A stretch of 5,700 bases of DNA from Rubritepida sp. (GTDB lineage Bacteria; Pseudomonadota; Alphaproteobacteria; Acetobacterales; Acetobacteraceae). Positions 1-5,700 of this stretch are shown piece after piece. A model generated the notes under the pieces. That model was not told where the DNA came from and did not search any database. It saw nothing but the letters and a program-made list of their open reading frames with translations. The stretch spans positions 1-5,700 of the forward strand of contig SKWC01000010.1 in NCBI GenBank assembly GCA_007129145.1, read 5' to 3'. Each line of letters starts with the position of its first letter. Positions within the stretch are counted from its first letter, which is position 1. The translations under genes and the position numbers were made by a program.

Positions 1-503
1 CCGGCCAGGGCGGCGCGCGGCGGCTGGCCCATGGCGGCCAGCGTGGCCGCGCTCCAGCCGGCGAAATCCTGGTCGAGCAGCGGCAGGTCCAGCGCCCATT
101 CGCCGGGATAGTCCAGGATGGTGACGCGCCGCGTCTCGCGCTGCGGCGCCGAGGCACGCCCCAGCAGCCGGTCCAGGCTGCGCAACGCGAGACCCGGCGG
201 GCTGTCCAGCGTCAGTTCCAGGGTGATGGCGCGGACGCTGTTGGTCGGCGCCGGCCAATGCGGCGCCTCGGCGCGGAAGGCGGCGAGGTTCGCCTCATAG
301 GGGAAGGCCTCGATCGCCTGCACTGCGCCGCGCGGCGGCACGGGCTTCGCGTGCACCAGCCGCCCCTGCCGCGCCGCCGACCAGCCGGGGAAGGACTGCG
401 GCACGCGCGGGGCGGTGCACAGCGCGTGCACCAGCGCCGTGATGAACGCCGTCTTGCCCGCCCGCGACAGGCCGGTGACGCAGATGCGCAGGTCGCGGGC
501 CAC
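1..503 (-). CDS. ycjX: YcjX-family (DUF463) P-loop ATPase/GTPase, 3' part outside window
   Basis: This is the first 167 residues of a YcjX/DUF463 protein, a P-loop NTPase family linked to envelope stress in enterobacteria; its exact biochemical role is not settled. A Walker A motif GLSRAGKT lies at residues 11-18, followed by FITALVHAL. The family block LDYPGEWALDLPLLDQDF (about residues 130-147) contains the DYPGEW signature and is followed by a WS pair at 150-151. The segment FPYEANLAAFR, then WPAPTNS, also fits the family. I chose the GTG at 503-501 because it puts the P-loop about ten residues from the N-terminus, as usual for the family, and because no ATG is available nearby. Ribosome-binding support is weak (AAGG four bases upstream). 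The gene lies 23 bp after the prpD stop codon on the same strand, so cotranscription is likely. The C-terminal half lies beyond the window. The family call is firm; the start is less so. Confidence 0.88.
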   Translation of the reverse strand, partial: MARDLRICVTGLSRAGKTAFITALVHALCTAPRVPQSFPGWSAARQGRLVHAKPVPPRGAVQAIEAFPYEANLAAFRAEAPHWPAPTNSVRAITLELTLDSPPGLALRSLDRLLGRASAPQRETRRVTILDYPGEWALDLPLLDQDFAGWSAATLAAMGQPPRAALA

Positions 504-513
504 CGGCCTTGCT

Positions 514-525
514 GCCCCCGGGGGC
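514..525. repeat. Perfect 12-bp GC palindrome in the prpD-ycjX junction
   Basis: GCCCCCGGGGGC reads the same on both strands and fills half of the 23-bp gap between the prpD stop and the ycjX GTG start. It has no loop and no T-run, so it is not a recognisable terminator. It sits where the ycjX ribosome-binding site would be expected. It may be chance in such GC-rich DNA. Confidence 0.3.
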
Positions 526-526
526 C

Positions 527-2068
527 TCAGAAGATGCCCGGCTTGGCTTCCTCTAGCGTGCCGCGCGGCAGCGCCACGTTCAGCGCGCCAAGCTCGCCCG
601 CCTTCAGGCTCAGCACGCCCTCGGCGGCCTCGATGAAGCGGTTGGCCTCGCGCGCCGAGATGATGCCATCCGTCAGCGTCATGAACTTGCGGATGTAGTC
701 GGCCCGGCCGAAGGGCTTGGCGCCCCGCGGGTGGGCATTGGCCACGCCCAGTTCATCCACCTTCTTCGTGCCGTCCTTGAACAGGATCTCGACGCGCCCG
801 CCGAAGGCCAGCGTCTCGGGGTCCTTGGAGTGGTAGCGCTCGGTCCAGGCCGGGTCCTCGCGCGTCTCGATCTTGTGCCACAGCCGCACCGTGTCGGCGC
901 GGCCCGCGCGCTTCGGCGTGTAGCTGTCCACATGGTGCCAGCTGCCGTCCTGCAGGGCGACGGCGAAGATGTACATGATGGAGTGGTCCAGCGTCTCGCG
1001 GCTGGCCTTGGGGTCCATCTTCTGCGGGTCGTTCGCCCCGGTGCCGATCACGTAGTGGGTGTGGTGGCTGGTGTGGATGATGATCTTCTCGATGCTGTCC
1101 CAGTCCTCGATGCCCTCGCGCATGCGGAAGGCCAGGTCGATCAGCGCCTGGGATTGGTACTCCGCGCTGTGCTCCTTGGTGTAGCTGTCCAGGATGGCGC
1201 GCTTGGGCTCGCCGGCGCCGGGCAGGGGCACCTCGTAGTAGGTGGGGTCATAGACCGTCTTGCGGCCCTTGCTGTCGGCCTGGGTGCGGCCCGACAGCAC
1301 CCAGGCGATGACGCTGTCCTCGCCCTCGTAGATGGGGCTCGGCGCGCCCTCGCCGCGCATGCAGCGGTCCACGGCTTCCACCGCCAGCTTGCCGGCGTGC
1401 GCCGGCGCATAGGCCTTCCACGAGCTGATCTCGCCCTTGCGCGACTGGCGGAAGGAGATGGAGGTGTGCAGCGCCTGCTGCACCGACTGGAAGATCACCT
1501 CCTGCTTCAGGCCGAGCAGCGTGCCGATGCCGGCCGCGCTGGCGGGGCAGAGATGCGCGATGTGGTCCACCTTGTGCTCATGCAGGCAGATGGCGCGCAC
1601 CAGGTCGATGTGGATCTCATAGGCGGTGGCCAGGCCCCGGATCAGGTCGCGGCCCGACCGGCCCATCGCCTGCGCGACCGCCAGGATGGGCGGGATGTTG
1701 TCGCCAGGGTGCGAGTAGTCGGCGGCGAGGAAGGTGTCGTGCATGTCCAGTTCGCGCACCGCCGTGCCGTTCGCCCAGGCCGCCCATTCGGGGCTGACCG
1801 TGGTGCCCGGCGCCACGCCGAACACCGTCGCCCCGCTGGCCTTCTTCTTGTGGCCCAGCGCCATGCCGCGCGCCGAGACCACCGGGCGGCGGTTGATCGC
1901 CGCGATCGCCACCGACGCATTGTCGATGATGCGGTTGATGATCATGGCCGAGACGGCGCGCTCGACCGCCACCTTGTCGGTCGCGACCCCAGCGATCTTC
2001 CAGGCGAGCTGCTCCTCGCGCGGGAGCAGCGCCTTGGAGGGGTGGACCTTGACGGGGTGCATCTGCAT
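527..2068 (-). CDS. prpD: 2-methylcitrate dehydratase, MmgE/PrpD family (long form)
   Basis: PrpD dehydrates 2-methylcitrate to 2-methyl-cis-aconitate in the cytosolic methylcitrate cycle that disposes of propionyl-CoA. The 513-residue protein covers the whole MmgE/PrpD fold: a helical N-terminal domain (about residues 20-270) and a C-terminal domain (about 290-480). Strong signatures are ELDMHDTFLAADYSHPGDN at 106-124, EIHIDLVRAICLHEHK at about 151-166, the block from RQSRKG to AGK at 207-227, and GEGAPSPIYEGED just after. The layout and the C-terminal ending PGIF match the long PrpD of about 505 residues known from mycobacteria rather than the shorter E. coli enzyme; this comparison is from memory. 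The ATG at 2068 has a good Shine-Dalgarno sequence 9 nt upstream; the ATG two codons later would be 15 nt away. No prpB or prpC is visible. It is divergent from the amidohydrolase and followed closely by ycjX. An MmgE/PrpD relative with another substrate is possible but less likely given the motif match. Confidence 0.9.
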   Translation of the reverse strand: MQMHPVKVHPSKALLPREEQLAWKIAGVATDKVAVERAVSAMIINRIIDNASVAIAAINRRPVVSARGMALGHKKKASGATVFGVAPGTTVSPEWAAWANGTAVRELDMHDTFLAADYSHPGDNIPPILAVAQAMGRSGRDLIRGLATAYEIHIDLVRAICLHEHKVDHIAHLCPASAAGIGTLLGLKQEVIFQSVQQALHTSISFRQSRKGEISSWKAYAPAHAGKLAVEAVDRCMRGEGAPSPIYEGEDSVIAWVLSGRTQADSKGRKTVYDPTYYEVPLPGAGEPKRAILDSYTKEHSAEYQSQALIDLAFRMREGIEDWDSIEKIIIHTSHHTHYVIGTGANDPQKMDPKASRETLDHSIMYIFAVALQDGSWHHVDSYTPKRAGRADTVRLWHKIETREDPAWTERYHSKDPETLAFGGRVEILFKDGTKKVDELGVANAHPRGAKPFGRADYIRKFMTLTDGIISAREANRFIEAAEGVLSLKAGELGALNVALPRGTLEEAKPGIF

Positions 2069-2077
2069 GGGACGGCG

Positions 2078-2085
2078 CCTTCCTT
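2078..2085 (-). promoter_or_regulatory. Ribosome binding site of prpD
   Basis: On the minus strand this reads AAGGAAGG, ending 9 nt before the ATG at 2068. The spacing favours that ATG over the in-frame ATG at 2062. Confidence 0.7.
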
Positions 2086-2142
2086 TGTCGCGCGGCGCTT
2101 GGCGATCCCTTCGCCCGCGCCTAGCCTGTCTGAATATGAAGC

Positions 2143-2161
2143 GGGCGGGATACTATCGCCC
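2143..2161. promoter_or_regulatory. Candidate operator/promoter palindrome between prpD and the amidohydrolase gene
   Basis: The 167-bp region between two divergent start codons contains GATA-C-TATC (2149-2157), flanked by GGGC (2143-2146) and GCCC (2158-2161), giving an interrupted inverted repeat with a two-base GG bulge on one side. It lies in the only AT-richer patch of the region (about 2131-2157). TACTAT (2151-2156) on the plus strand and TAGTAT on the minus strand each match the TATAAT -10 box at 4 of 6 positions, but I find no convincing -35 partner. It could be a regulator site serving both genes. This is inference from position and symmetry. Confidence 0.3.
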
Positions 2162-2235
2162 GGGCGCGGCAAGGCAACCGACCGTCGGGCGGGGGCCGCG
2201 CCTGCTTCGCAGGGAATGAGAGGGGCCGAAGGCTG

Positions 2236-3609
2236 ATGGCATTCGATCTGGTTGTCCGTGGCGACCTGGTGCTGAACGACGGCGTGCTGCCCGCGGGCTA
2301 TGTGGCGGTGCGCGACGGCGTGATCGCGGCCATCGGCCAGGGTGCGGCCCCCGCCGCGGCCGAGGTCGCGGACCATTCGGGCATGCTGGTGTTTCCGGGG
2401 CTTGTGGACGGGCACATGCACACCTCGAGCGCGACCGGCTGGCCGGGCATCGAGGGCTCGACCATGTCGGCCGCGGCCGGCGGGGTCACCACCTGCGTGG
2501 ACATGCCCTACGACATCCCGCGCCCGATCACGGATGCGGCCATCCTGCGCGACAAGATCGAGCATCTGCACCGCCTCGCGCATGTGGATGTCGCGCTCTA
2601 CGGCACCATCCGCAAGGACGGGAACATCGAGGACATCCCCGGCCTGGTCGCGGGCGGCGTGTGCTCCTTCAAGCTGTCCACCTATGAATATGACCCGGTG
2701 CGCTTCCCGCGCATCGACCACCCGACCATGCTGCGCGCCTTCGCCGAGATCGCGAAGGCGAACCTGATGGTGGCCATCCACAACGAGGACCAGGAGCTTG
2801 TGGTGCGCCTGACCGAGCAGGCCAAGGCCGCCGGCCGCACCGACCCCATCATGCATTGCCGCACCCGCCCGCCGGTCTGCGAGACGATGGCGGACCTCGA
2901 GATCTTCGAGATGGCGCTGGAGACCGGATGCCATGTGCACATCGCGCATTCCTCGCTGGCGCGCGGCTTCGACCTGGCCGAGATCTACCGCAACCAGGGC
3001 GCGCGCACCTCGGGCGAGGCCTGCATCCAGTACCTGTGCATGACCGAGGACGACCTGCTGCGCCTGGAGGGCTTCGGCAAGTGCAACCCGCCCTTCCGCA
3101 CCGCCGAGGAGGTGGAGCGCATGTGGGCGGCGCTGATCGCGGGGAAGATGGCCTATGTCTCGACCGACCACGCGCCCTGGCAGCGCGACCGCAAGATCTA
3201 CCAGGGCGACATCTTCGCCGTCGGCGCCGGGCTGACCGGCATGCAGTCCTTCGCGCCGCTGATGTTCACGCTGCTGGAGAAGCGCGGCCTGGGCCCCGAG
3301 TGGATGGCGCAACTCTGCGCCGAGCGCCCGGCGCGCTACCACGGGCTGTTCCCGAAGAAGGGCGCGATCCGCGTGGGCTGCGATGCCGACCTGATGGTGC
3401 TGGAGCGCGGCCGCTTCACCTTCGACGCGCGCGACATCCAGGACCGCGAGGACGCACGCTGGTCGCCCTATGACGGCATGGAGATGGCCGGGCGCGTCGC
3501 CTCGACCTATCTGCGCGGCGGCCGCATCTGGGACGGCAGCCGCGTGCTGGCGAAGCCCGGCGCGGGACGCTTCGTGCCCCGCCAGCATGGCGCATGCGTG
3601 CTGGGCTAG
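2236..3609 (+). CDS. Allantoinase/hydantoinase-type cyclic amidohydrolase
   Basis: This is a 457-residue cytosolic metal-dependent hydrolase of the family that includes allantoinase, dihydropyrimidinase/hydantoinase and dihydroorotase, which open cyclic amide or ureide rings. The N-terminal strand MAFDLVVRGDLVLNDG and the block VFPGLVDGHMHT are typical. The binuclear metal set is complete: H60 and H62 (HMH), K146 (FKLSTY, the lysine that is carbamylated in the family), H182 (AIHNED), H238 (HIAHSS) and D311 (STDHAPW). The ligand spacing closely follows E. coli AllB as I remember it, and the length is similar. EG followed by AAAGGVTTCVDMP at about 73-90 and KCNPPFR at 282-288 also fit. The residues after K146 (LSTYEYDP) differ from the FKAF of many allantoinases, so the substrate is unclear. 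The start is preceded by AGAGGGG (2219-2225, 10 nt away) and by GAAGG closer in. It is divergent from prpD and convergent with pheA. The superfamily call is firm; allantoinase is only the nearest guess. Confidence 0.88.
   Translation: MAFDLVVRGDLVLNDGVLPAGYVAVRDGVIAAIGQGAAPAAAEVADHSGMLVFPGLVDGHMHTSSATGWPGIEGSTMSAAAGGVTTCVDMPYDIPRPITDAAILRDKIEHLHRLAHVDVALYGTIRKDGNIEDIPGLVAGGVCSFKLSTYEYDPVRFPRIDHPTMLRAFAEIAKANLMVAIHNEDQELVVRLTEQAKAAGRTDPIMHCRTRPPVCETMADLEIFEMALETGCHVHIAHSSLARGFDLAEIYRNQGARTSGEACIQYLCMTEDDLLRLEGFGKCNPPFRTAEEVERMWAALIAGKMAYVSTDHAPWQRDRKIYQGDIFAVGAGLTGMQSFAPLMFTLLEKRGLGPEWMAQLCAERPARYHGLFPKKGAIRVGCDADLMVLERGRFTFDARDIQDREDARWSPYDGMEMAGRVASTYLRGGRIWDGSRVLAKPGAGRFVPRQHGACVLG
3606..3609. 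other. Shared CTAG: overlapping stop codons of convergent genes
   Basis: The plus-strand amidohydrolase ends with TAG at 3607-3609, and the minus-strand pheA ends with TAG read from 3608-3606. The self-complementary CTAG therefore serves both stops, and the genes overlap by four bases with no intergenic space. No terminator hairpin with a T-run can sit between them, so any terminator must lie inside the opposing gene. Confidence 0.95.
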
Positions 3610-4454
3610 CGCCCCTCGTAGGCGATGCGGAACGGGTGCGCGGGATAGGTGCCCAGCACCCGCATCTCGCGCGAGAAGTAGCGCAATTCCTCCAGCGCGC
3701 GGAACAGGGCGGGGTCCTCGGGATGCCCGTCCACGTCGCAGAGGAACTGGGTGGCGGTGAAGGCGCCGTCCACCATGTAGCTTTCCAGCTTCGTCATGTT
3801 CACGCCATTGGTGGCGAAGCCGCCCAGCGCCTTGTAGAGCGCGGCGGGCATGTTGCGCACGCGGAAGACGAATGTGGTCACCACATGCGGCGTGCCCACC
3901 GCCGGGACCTGCGGCGCGCGCGCCATGACATAGAAGCGCGTGGTGTTGTGCGAGGCATCCTCGACATTGCGCTTGAGGATCTCCAGGCCATAGACCTCGG
4001 CGGCCAGGGCGCTGGCGATGGCGGCGTCCTCGTTGGTGCCCTCGCGCGCGATCATCTCGGCCGCGCCGGCGGTGTCGGCCTGGATCACGGGGGTCAGGTT
4101 CATGTCGCGGATCAGGCGAAGGACCTGGCCCAGCGCCATCGGGTGGCTGTGGGCGCGGCGGATCGAGGCGAGGCTGGCGCCGGGCCGGGCCAGCAGGCAG
4201 TGCTCGACGCGCTCGAAATGCTCGCCCACCACGGACAGGCCGGAATCGGGAAGCAGGCGGTGGATGTCGGGCACGCGCCCGGCGCTGCTGTTCTCGCAGG
4301 GCAGCATGCCGAGCTGGGCGCGGCCGTCGCGCACCGCGGCGATGGCGGCCTCGAAGCTGGGGCAGGGCAGGGTTGCCCAGCCCGGGTAGGCGTGCCGGCA
4401 GGCGAGGTCCGAATAGGCGCCGGGGACGCCCTGAAAGGCGATGATCTGGGTCAT
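3606..4454 (-). CDS. pheA: Prephenate dehydratase, monofunctional, with ACT domain
   Basis: The enzyme converts prephenate to phenylpyruvate with loss of water and CO2, the committed step of phenylalanine synthesis in the cytosol. The 282-residue protein begins IAFQGVPGAYSD (residues 5-16), the usual opening of the catalytic domain, then has CENSSAGRVPDIHRLLP at 53-69 and the catalytic signature NTTRF at 170-174. A C-terminal ACT domain (about 190-270) carries ALYKALGGFATNGVNMTKLE (205-224) and ESYM, and should give feedback control by phenylalanine. There is no chorismate mutase domain, so it is the monofunctional type. The frame stays open far upstream (to 4970), but that part lies antisense to the cytochrome gene; an ATG at 4505 would add 17 residues that do not look like the family. 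I chose the ATG at 4454, which fits the family N-terminus despite a weak ribosome-binding site (GGAA, 4 nt upstream). It is divergent from the cytochrome gene. Confidence 0.95.
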   Translation of the reverse strand: MTQIIAFQGVPGAYSDLACRHAYPGWATLPCPSFEAAIAAVRDGRAQLGMLPCENSSAGRVPDIHRLLPDSGLSVVGEHFERVEHCLLARPGASLASIRRAHSHPMALGQVLRLIRDMNLTPVIQADTAGAAEMIAREGTNEDAAIASALAAEVYGLEILKRNVEDASHNTTRFYVMARAPQVPAVGTPHVVTTFVFRVRNMPAALYKALGGFATNGVNMTKLESYMVDGAFTATQFLCDVDGHPEDPALFRALEELRYFSREMRVLGTYPAHPFRIAYEGR

Positions 4455-4523
4455 GTGGTTCCGGAAACGGGTCGCGCCGGCAGCTTGCTCATGTTTCGGG
4501 CGCATATCCAGCCGGCGGGGCGG

Positions 4524-4552
4524 TTGATGCGGGGCGGTCTCGAAGCTATGGA
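4524..4552 (+). promoter_or_regulatory. Possible sigma-70-type promoter for the cytochrome c gene
   Basis: TTGATG (4524-4529) and TATGGA (4547-4552) are separated by exactly 17 bp in the 174-bp divergent region upstream of the cytochrome gene. The -35 box matches TTGACA at 4 of 6 positions and the -10 is poor (3 of 6, TAT only). It would give a leader of about 70 nt. The region holds no other clear element, and I could not identify the pheA promoter on the opposite strand. Confidence 0.28.
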
Positions 4553-4610
4553 ACCTCACGCATAAGTCAGGGGCGCGGCGCGCGCAAACCCGCGTCGCAT
4601 CTCCGGAATG

Positions 4611-4617
4611 AGGAAGG
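4611..4617 (+). promoter_or_regulatory. Ribosome binding site choosing the cytochrome c start
   Basis: AGGAAGG lies 11 nt before the ATG at 4629 and immediately after an in-frame ATG at 4608. It can serve only the downstream ATG, and this decides the start. Confidence 0.6.
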
Positions 4618-4628
4618 GTGAGCCCGGC

Positions 4629-5183
4629 ATGAGCCTGGAGTTCAACAAGATCGCGGCAGCGGTGCTGACCGCGGGTGTGGCTTTCATGGGCGCGGGCATC
4701 ATCGGCGAGGTGCTGATGAAGCCCAAGGCGCTTGAACGGCCCGCGATCGCGCTGGGCACGACGCCGACGGACGCCACCCCGCGCGAGGCCGCGGTTGTGG
4801 CGCCCCCGCCCGCGCCTGAGCTGGCGCCCGTCGCGCCGCTGCTGGCCGCGGCGAATCCGGACACTGGCCGCACGCTCGCGCAGCGCGCCTGCGCCGCCTG
4901 CCACAGCTTCAACGAGGGCGGGCGCAACGGCGTCGGTCCCAATCTCTGGGGCATCGTGGGCGCCAAACACGCCCAGGTCGCCGGCTTCAACTACAGCGAC
5001 GCCAACCGCGCGCTGGCCGACAAGCCCTGGGACTATGAGGCGCTGAACGCCTTCATCGCCAACCCGCGCGCGGCGATGCCGGGCACGCGCATGGCCTTCG
5101 CGGGCTTGGCCAATCCCCAGCAGCGCGCGGACCTCATCGCTTTCCTGCGGACCCTCTCCAACGAACCGGTGCCGCTGCCCTGA
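4629..5183 (+). CDS. cycM: Membrane-anchored c-type cytochrome (CycM/c552-like)
   Basis: This is a 184-residue monohaem cytochrome c. The start MSLEFNKIAAAVLTAG is characteristic of the CycM group, in which an uncleaved N-terminal helix (about residues 8-29) anchors the protein in the inner membrane and the haem domain faces the periplasm. A Pro/Ala-rich linker (about 50-76) follows. The haem site is CAACH at 88-92, and the axial methionine is probably M155 in PGTRMAF, near the C-terminal helix. GVGPNLWGIVG (101-111) and FNYSDANRAL (120-129) are standard class I cytochrome segments. In Bradyrhizobium, CycM carries electrons from the bc1 complex to an aa3-type oxidase; the same role is inferred here. 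An in-frame ATG at 4608 would add seven residues but lies upstream of the ribosome-binding site. The stop codon overlaps the start of the hisN-like gene, so the two are probably translated from one message. Confidence 0.92.
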   Translation: MSLEFNKIAAAVLTAGVAFMGAGIIGEVLMKPKALERPAIALGTTPTDATPREAAVVAPPPAPELAPVAPLLAAANPDTGRTLAQRACAACHSFNEGGRNGVGPNLWGIVGAKHAQVAGFNYSDANRALADKPWDYEALNAFIANPRAAMPGTRMAFAGLANPQQRADLIAFLRTLSNEPVPLP

Positions 5184-5700
5184 GCCTCGACCCGGCCCTG
5201 GTCGCGGCTGCCGAGGCCGCGGCCGACCTCGCGGGCGCGGCCATCCGGCCGCTGTTCCGCTCGGCGCTGCTGGTGGAAGCGAAGGGCGATGCCTCTCCGG
5301 TCACCGAGGCCGATCGCGCCGCCGAACGCGCGCTCCGTGCCTTCCTGGCCCGGCGCTTCCCCACCCATGGCATCATGGGCGAGGAATTCGGGATCGAGCG
5401 CGGTGATGCGGAATACCTCTGGGTGCTCGACCCGATCGACGGCACCCGCGCTTTCGTCACCGGGCGGCCGCTGTTCGGCACGCTGATCGGCCTGCTGCAT
5501 CGCGGGGTGCCGGTGCTCGGGCTGATCGACCAGCCCGTGACGGGCGAGCGCTGGGTCGGCGTGGCGGGGCAGGGGACGCGCTTCGCCTCGCCCTTCGGCG
5601 GCACGCCCCGCACCCGCGCCTGCGCCGGCCTCGCCCAGGCGGAGCTTTCCGCCACCTCGCCCGAGATCTTCGACGCCGCCCAGGCGCCGCGCTTCGAGCG
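5180..5700 (+). CDS. hisN: Histidinol-phosphatase / inositol monophosphatase family, 3' part outside window
   Basis: The first 173 residues of a Mg-dependent phosphatase of the IMPase fold are visible. Motifs are SPVTEADRAAE (39-49), the metal-binding GEE (67-69) and the core DPIDGTR (84-90), followed by FVTGRPLFGTLIGLLHRG and LGLIDQPVTGERW. The latter stretch is typical of HisN-type histidinol-phosphatases, which make histidinol from histidinol phosphate; a plain inositol or sugar phosphatase is the alternative. The third family motif (WD.AA) lies past the window edge. The frame is open from 5039 but has no ATG, GTG or TTG before a GTG at 5273, which would remove the first helix. The CTG at 5180-5182 gives SLDPALVAAAEAAADLAG, the N-terminus expected for the family, and overlaps the cytochrome stop as CTGA. 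I therefore take CTG as the start. No good Shine-Dalgarno sequence precedes it, so expression may depend on translation of the upstream cistron. The family is firm; the start is unusual. Confidence 0.85.
   Translation, partial: MSLDPALVAAAEAAADLAGAAIRPLFRSALLVEAKGDASPVTEADRAAERALRAFLARRFPTHGIMGEEFGIERGDAEYLWVLDPIDGTRAFVTGRPLFGTLIGLLHRGVPVLGLIDQPVTGERWVGVAGQGTRFASPFGGTPRTRACAGLAQAELSATSPEIFDAAQAPRFE

Noticed and set aside
2143..2161. The inverted repeat as a transcription terminator
   Set aside because: It lies between two divergent starts, where no terminator is needed, and no T-run follows on either strand.
731..2236. A 501-codon open frame on the plus strand opposite prpD
   Set aside because: It lies antisense to a gene with clear PrpD motifs throughout, is full of R, A, G, V, H and D as expected from GC-rich shadow frames, and has no recognisable domain.
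1942..3588. A 548-codon open frame on the minus strand opposite the amidohydrolase
   Set aside because: Its composition is shadow-like and it spans the divergent control region and the 5' end of prpD in another frame. The opposite strand holds the conserved enzyme.
3594..4565. A 323-codon open frame on the plus strand opposite pheA
   Set aside because: Antisense to a complete prephenate dehydratase, with low-complexity G/A/H/R/V composition and no family motif.
4455..4970. Upstream extension of pheA to 454 residues, and the nearer ATG at 4505
   Set aside because: The extension is antisense to the cytochrome c gene and lacks any domain. The prephenate dehydratase family starts at IAFQG-type sequence just after the ATG at 4454.
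5134..5655. Minus-strand open frames opposite the hisN-like gene (also 5033-5500)
   Set aside because: The plus strand encodes the GEE and DPIDGT phosphatase motifs. The minus-strand frames are Ser/Arg/Ala-rich shadows, listed only because the real gene lacks a standard start codon.
1..5700. A novel defence, mobile or other undescribed system
   Set aside because: Every long coding region matches a known housekeeping or catabolic family. I see no transposase, integrase, phage gene, direct-repeat array, toxin-antitoxin pair or compositional break.

Overview
The window is very GC-rich, with third codon positions almost always G or C, and its genes are packed tightly. The gene types point to an alphaproteobacterium: a membrane-anchored CycM-type cytochrome c, an alphaproteobacterial-style monofunctional prephenate dehydratase with C-terminal ACT domain, a HisN-type phosphatase and a YcjX/DUF463 ATPase. 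A Rhodospirillales/Acetobacteraceae-like host is my best guess, inferred from style only.

Layout. (1) 1-503, minus: 5' part of a YcjX-family P-loop gene, cut by the window edge, starting with GTG. (2) 527-2068, minus: full-length long-form 2-methylcitrate dehydratase (prpD), 23 bp upstream of ycjX and probably cotranscribed with it. (3) 2069-2235: divergent control region with a GATA-C-TATC palindrome. (4) 2236-3609, plus: allantoinase/hydantoinase-type cyclic amidohydrolase with an intact metal-ligand set. (5) 3606-4454, minus: pheA, convergent with the amidohydrolase; the two stop codons share one CTAG. (6) 4455-4628: second divergent control region. (7) 4629-5183, plus: membrane-anchored cytochrome c (cycM-like). 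(8) 5180-5700, plus: 5' part of a histidinol-phosphatase/inositol-monophosphatase family gene (hisN-like), overlapping the cytochrome stop codon and apparently starting with CTG.

The genes do not form one pathway. PrpD belongs to propionyl-CoA (methylcitrate) catabolism. The amidohydrolase opens a cyclic amide ring, possibly in purine or pyrimidine catabolism. PheA and HisN serve Phe and His synthesis. The cytochrome carries electrons between the bc1 complex and a terminal oxidase. I see no mobile element, tRNA, rRNA, CRISPR array or defence system, and no convincing new biological system. The points most worth checking are the apparent CTG start of the hisN-like gene, the orphan prpD divergent from an amidohydrolase of unknown substrate, the prpD-ycjX pairing, and the shared stop codons.
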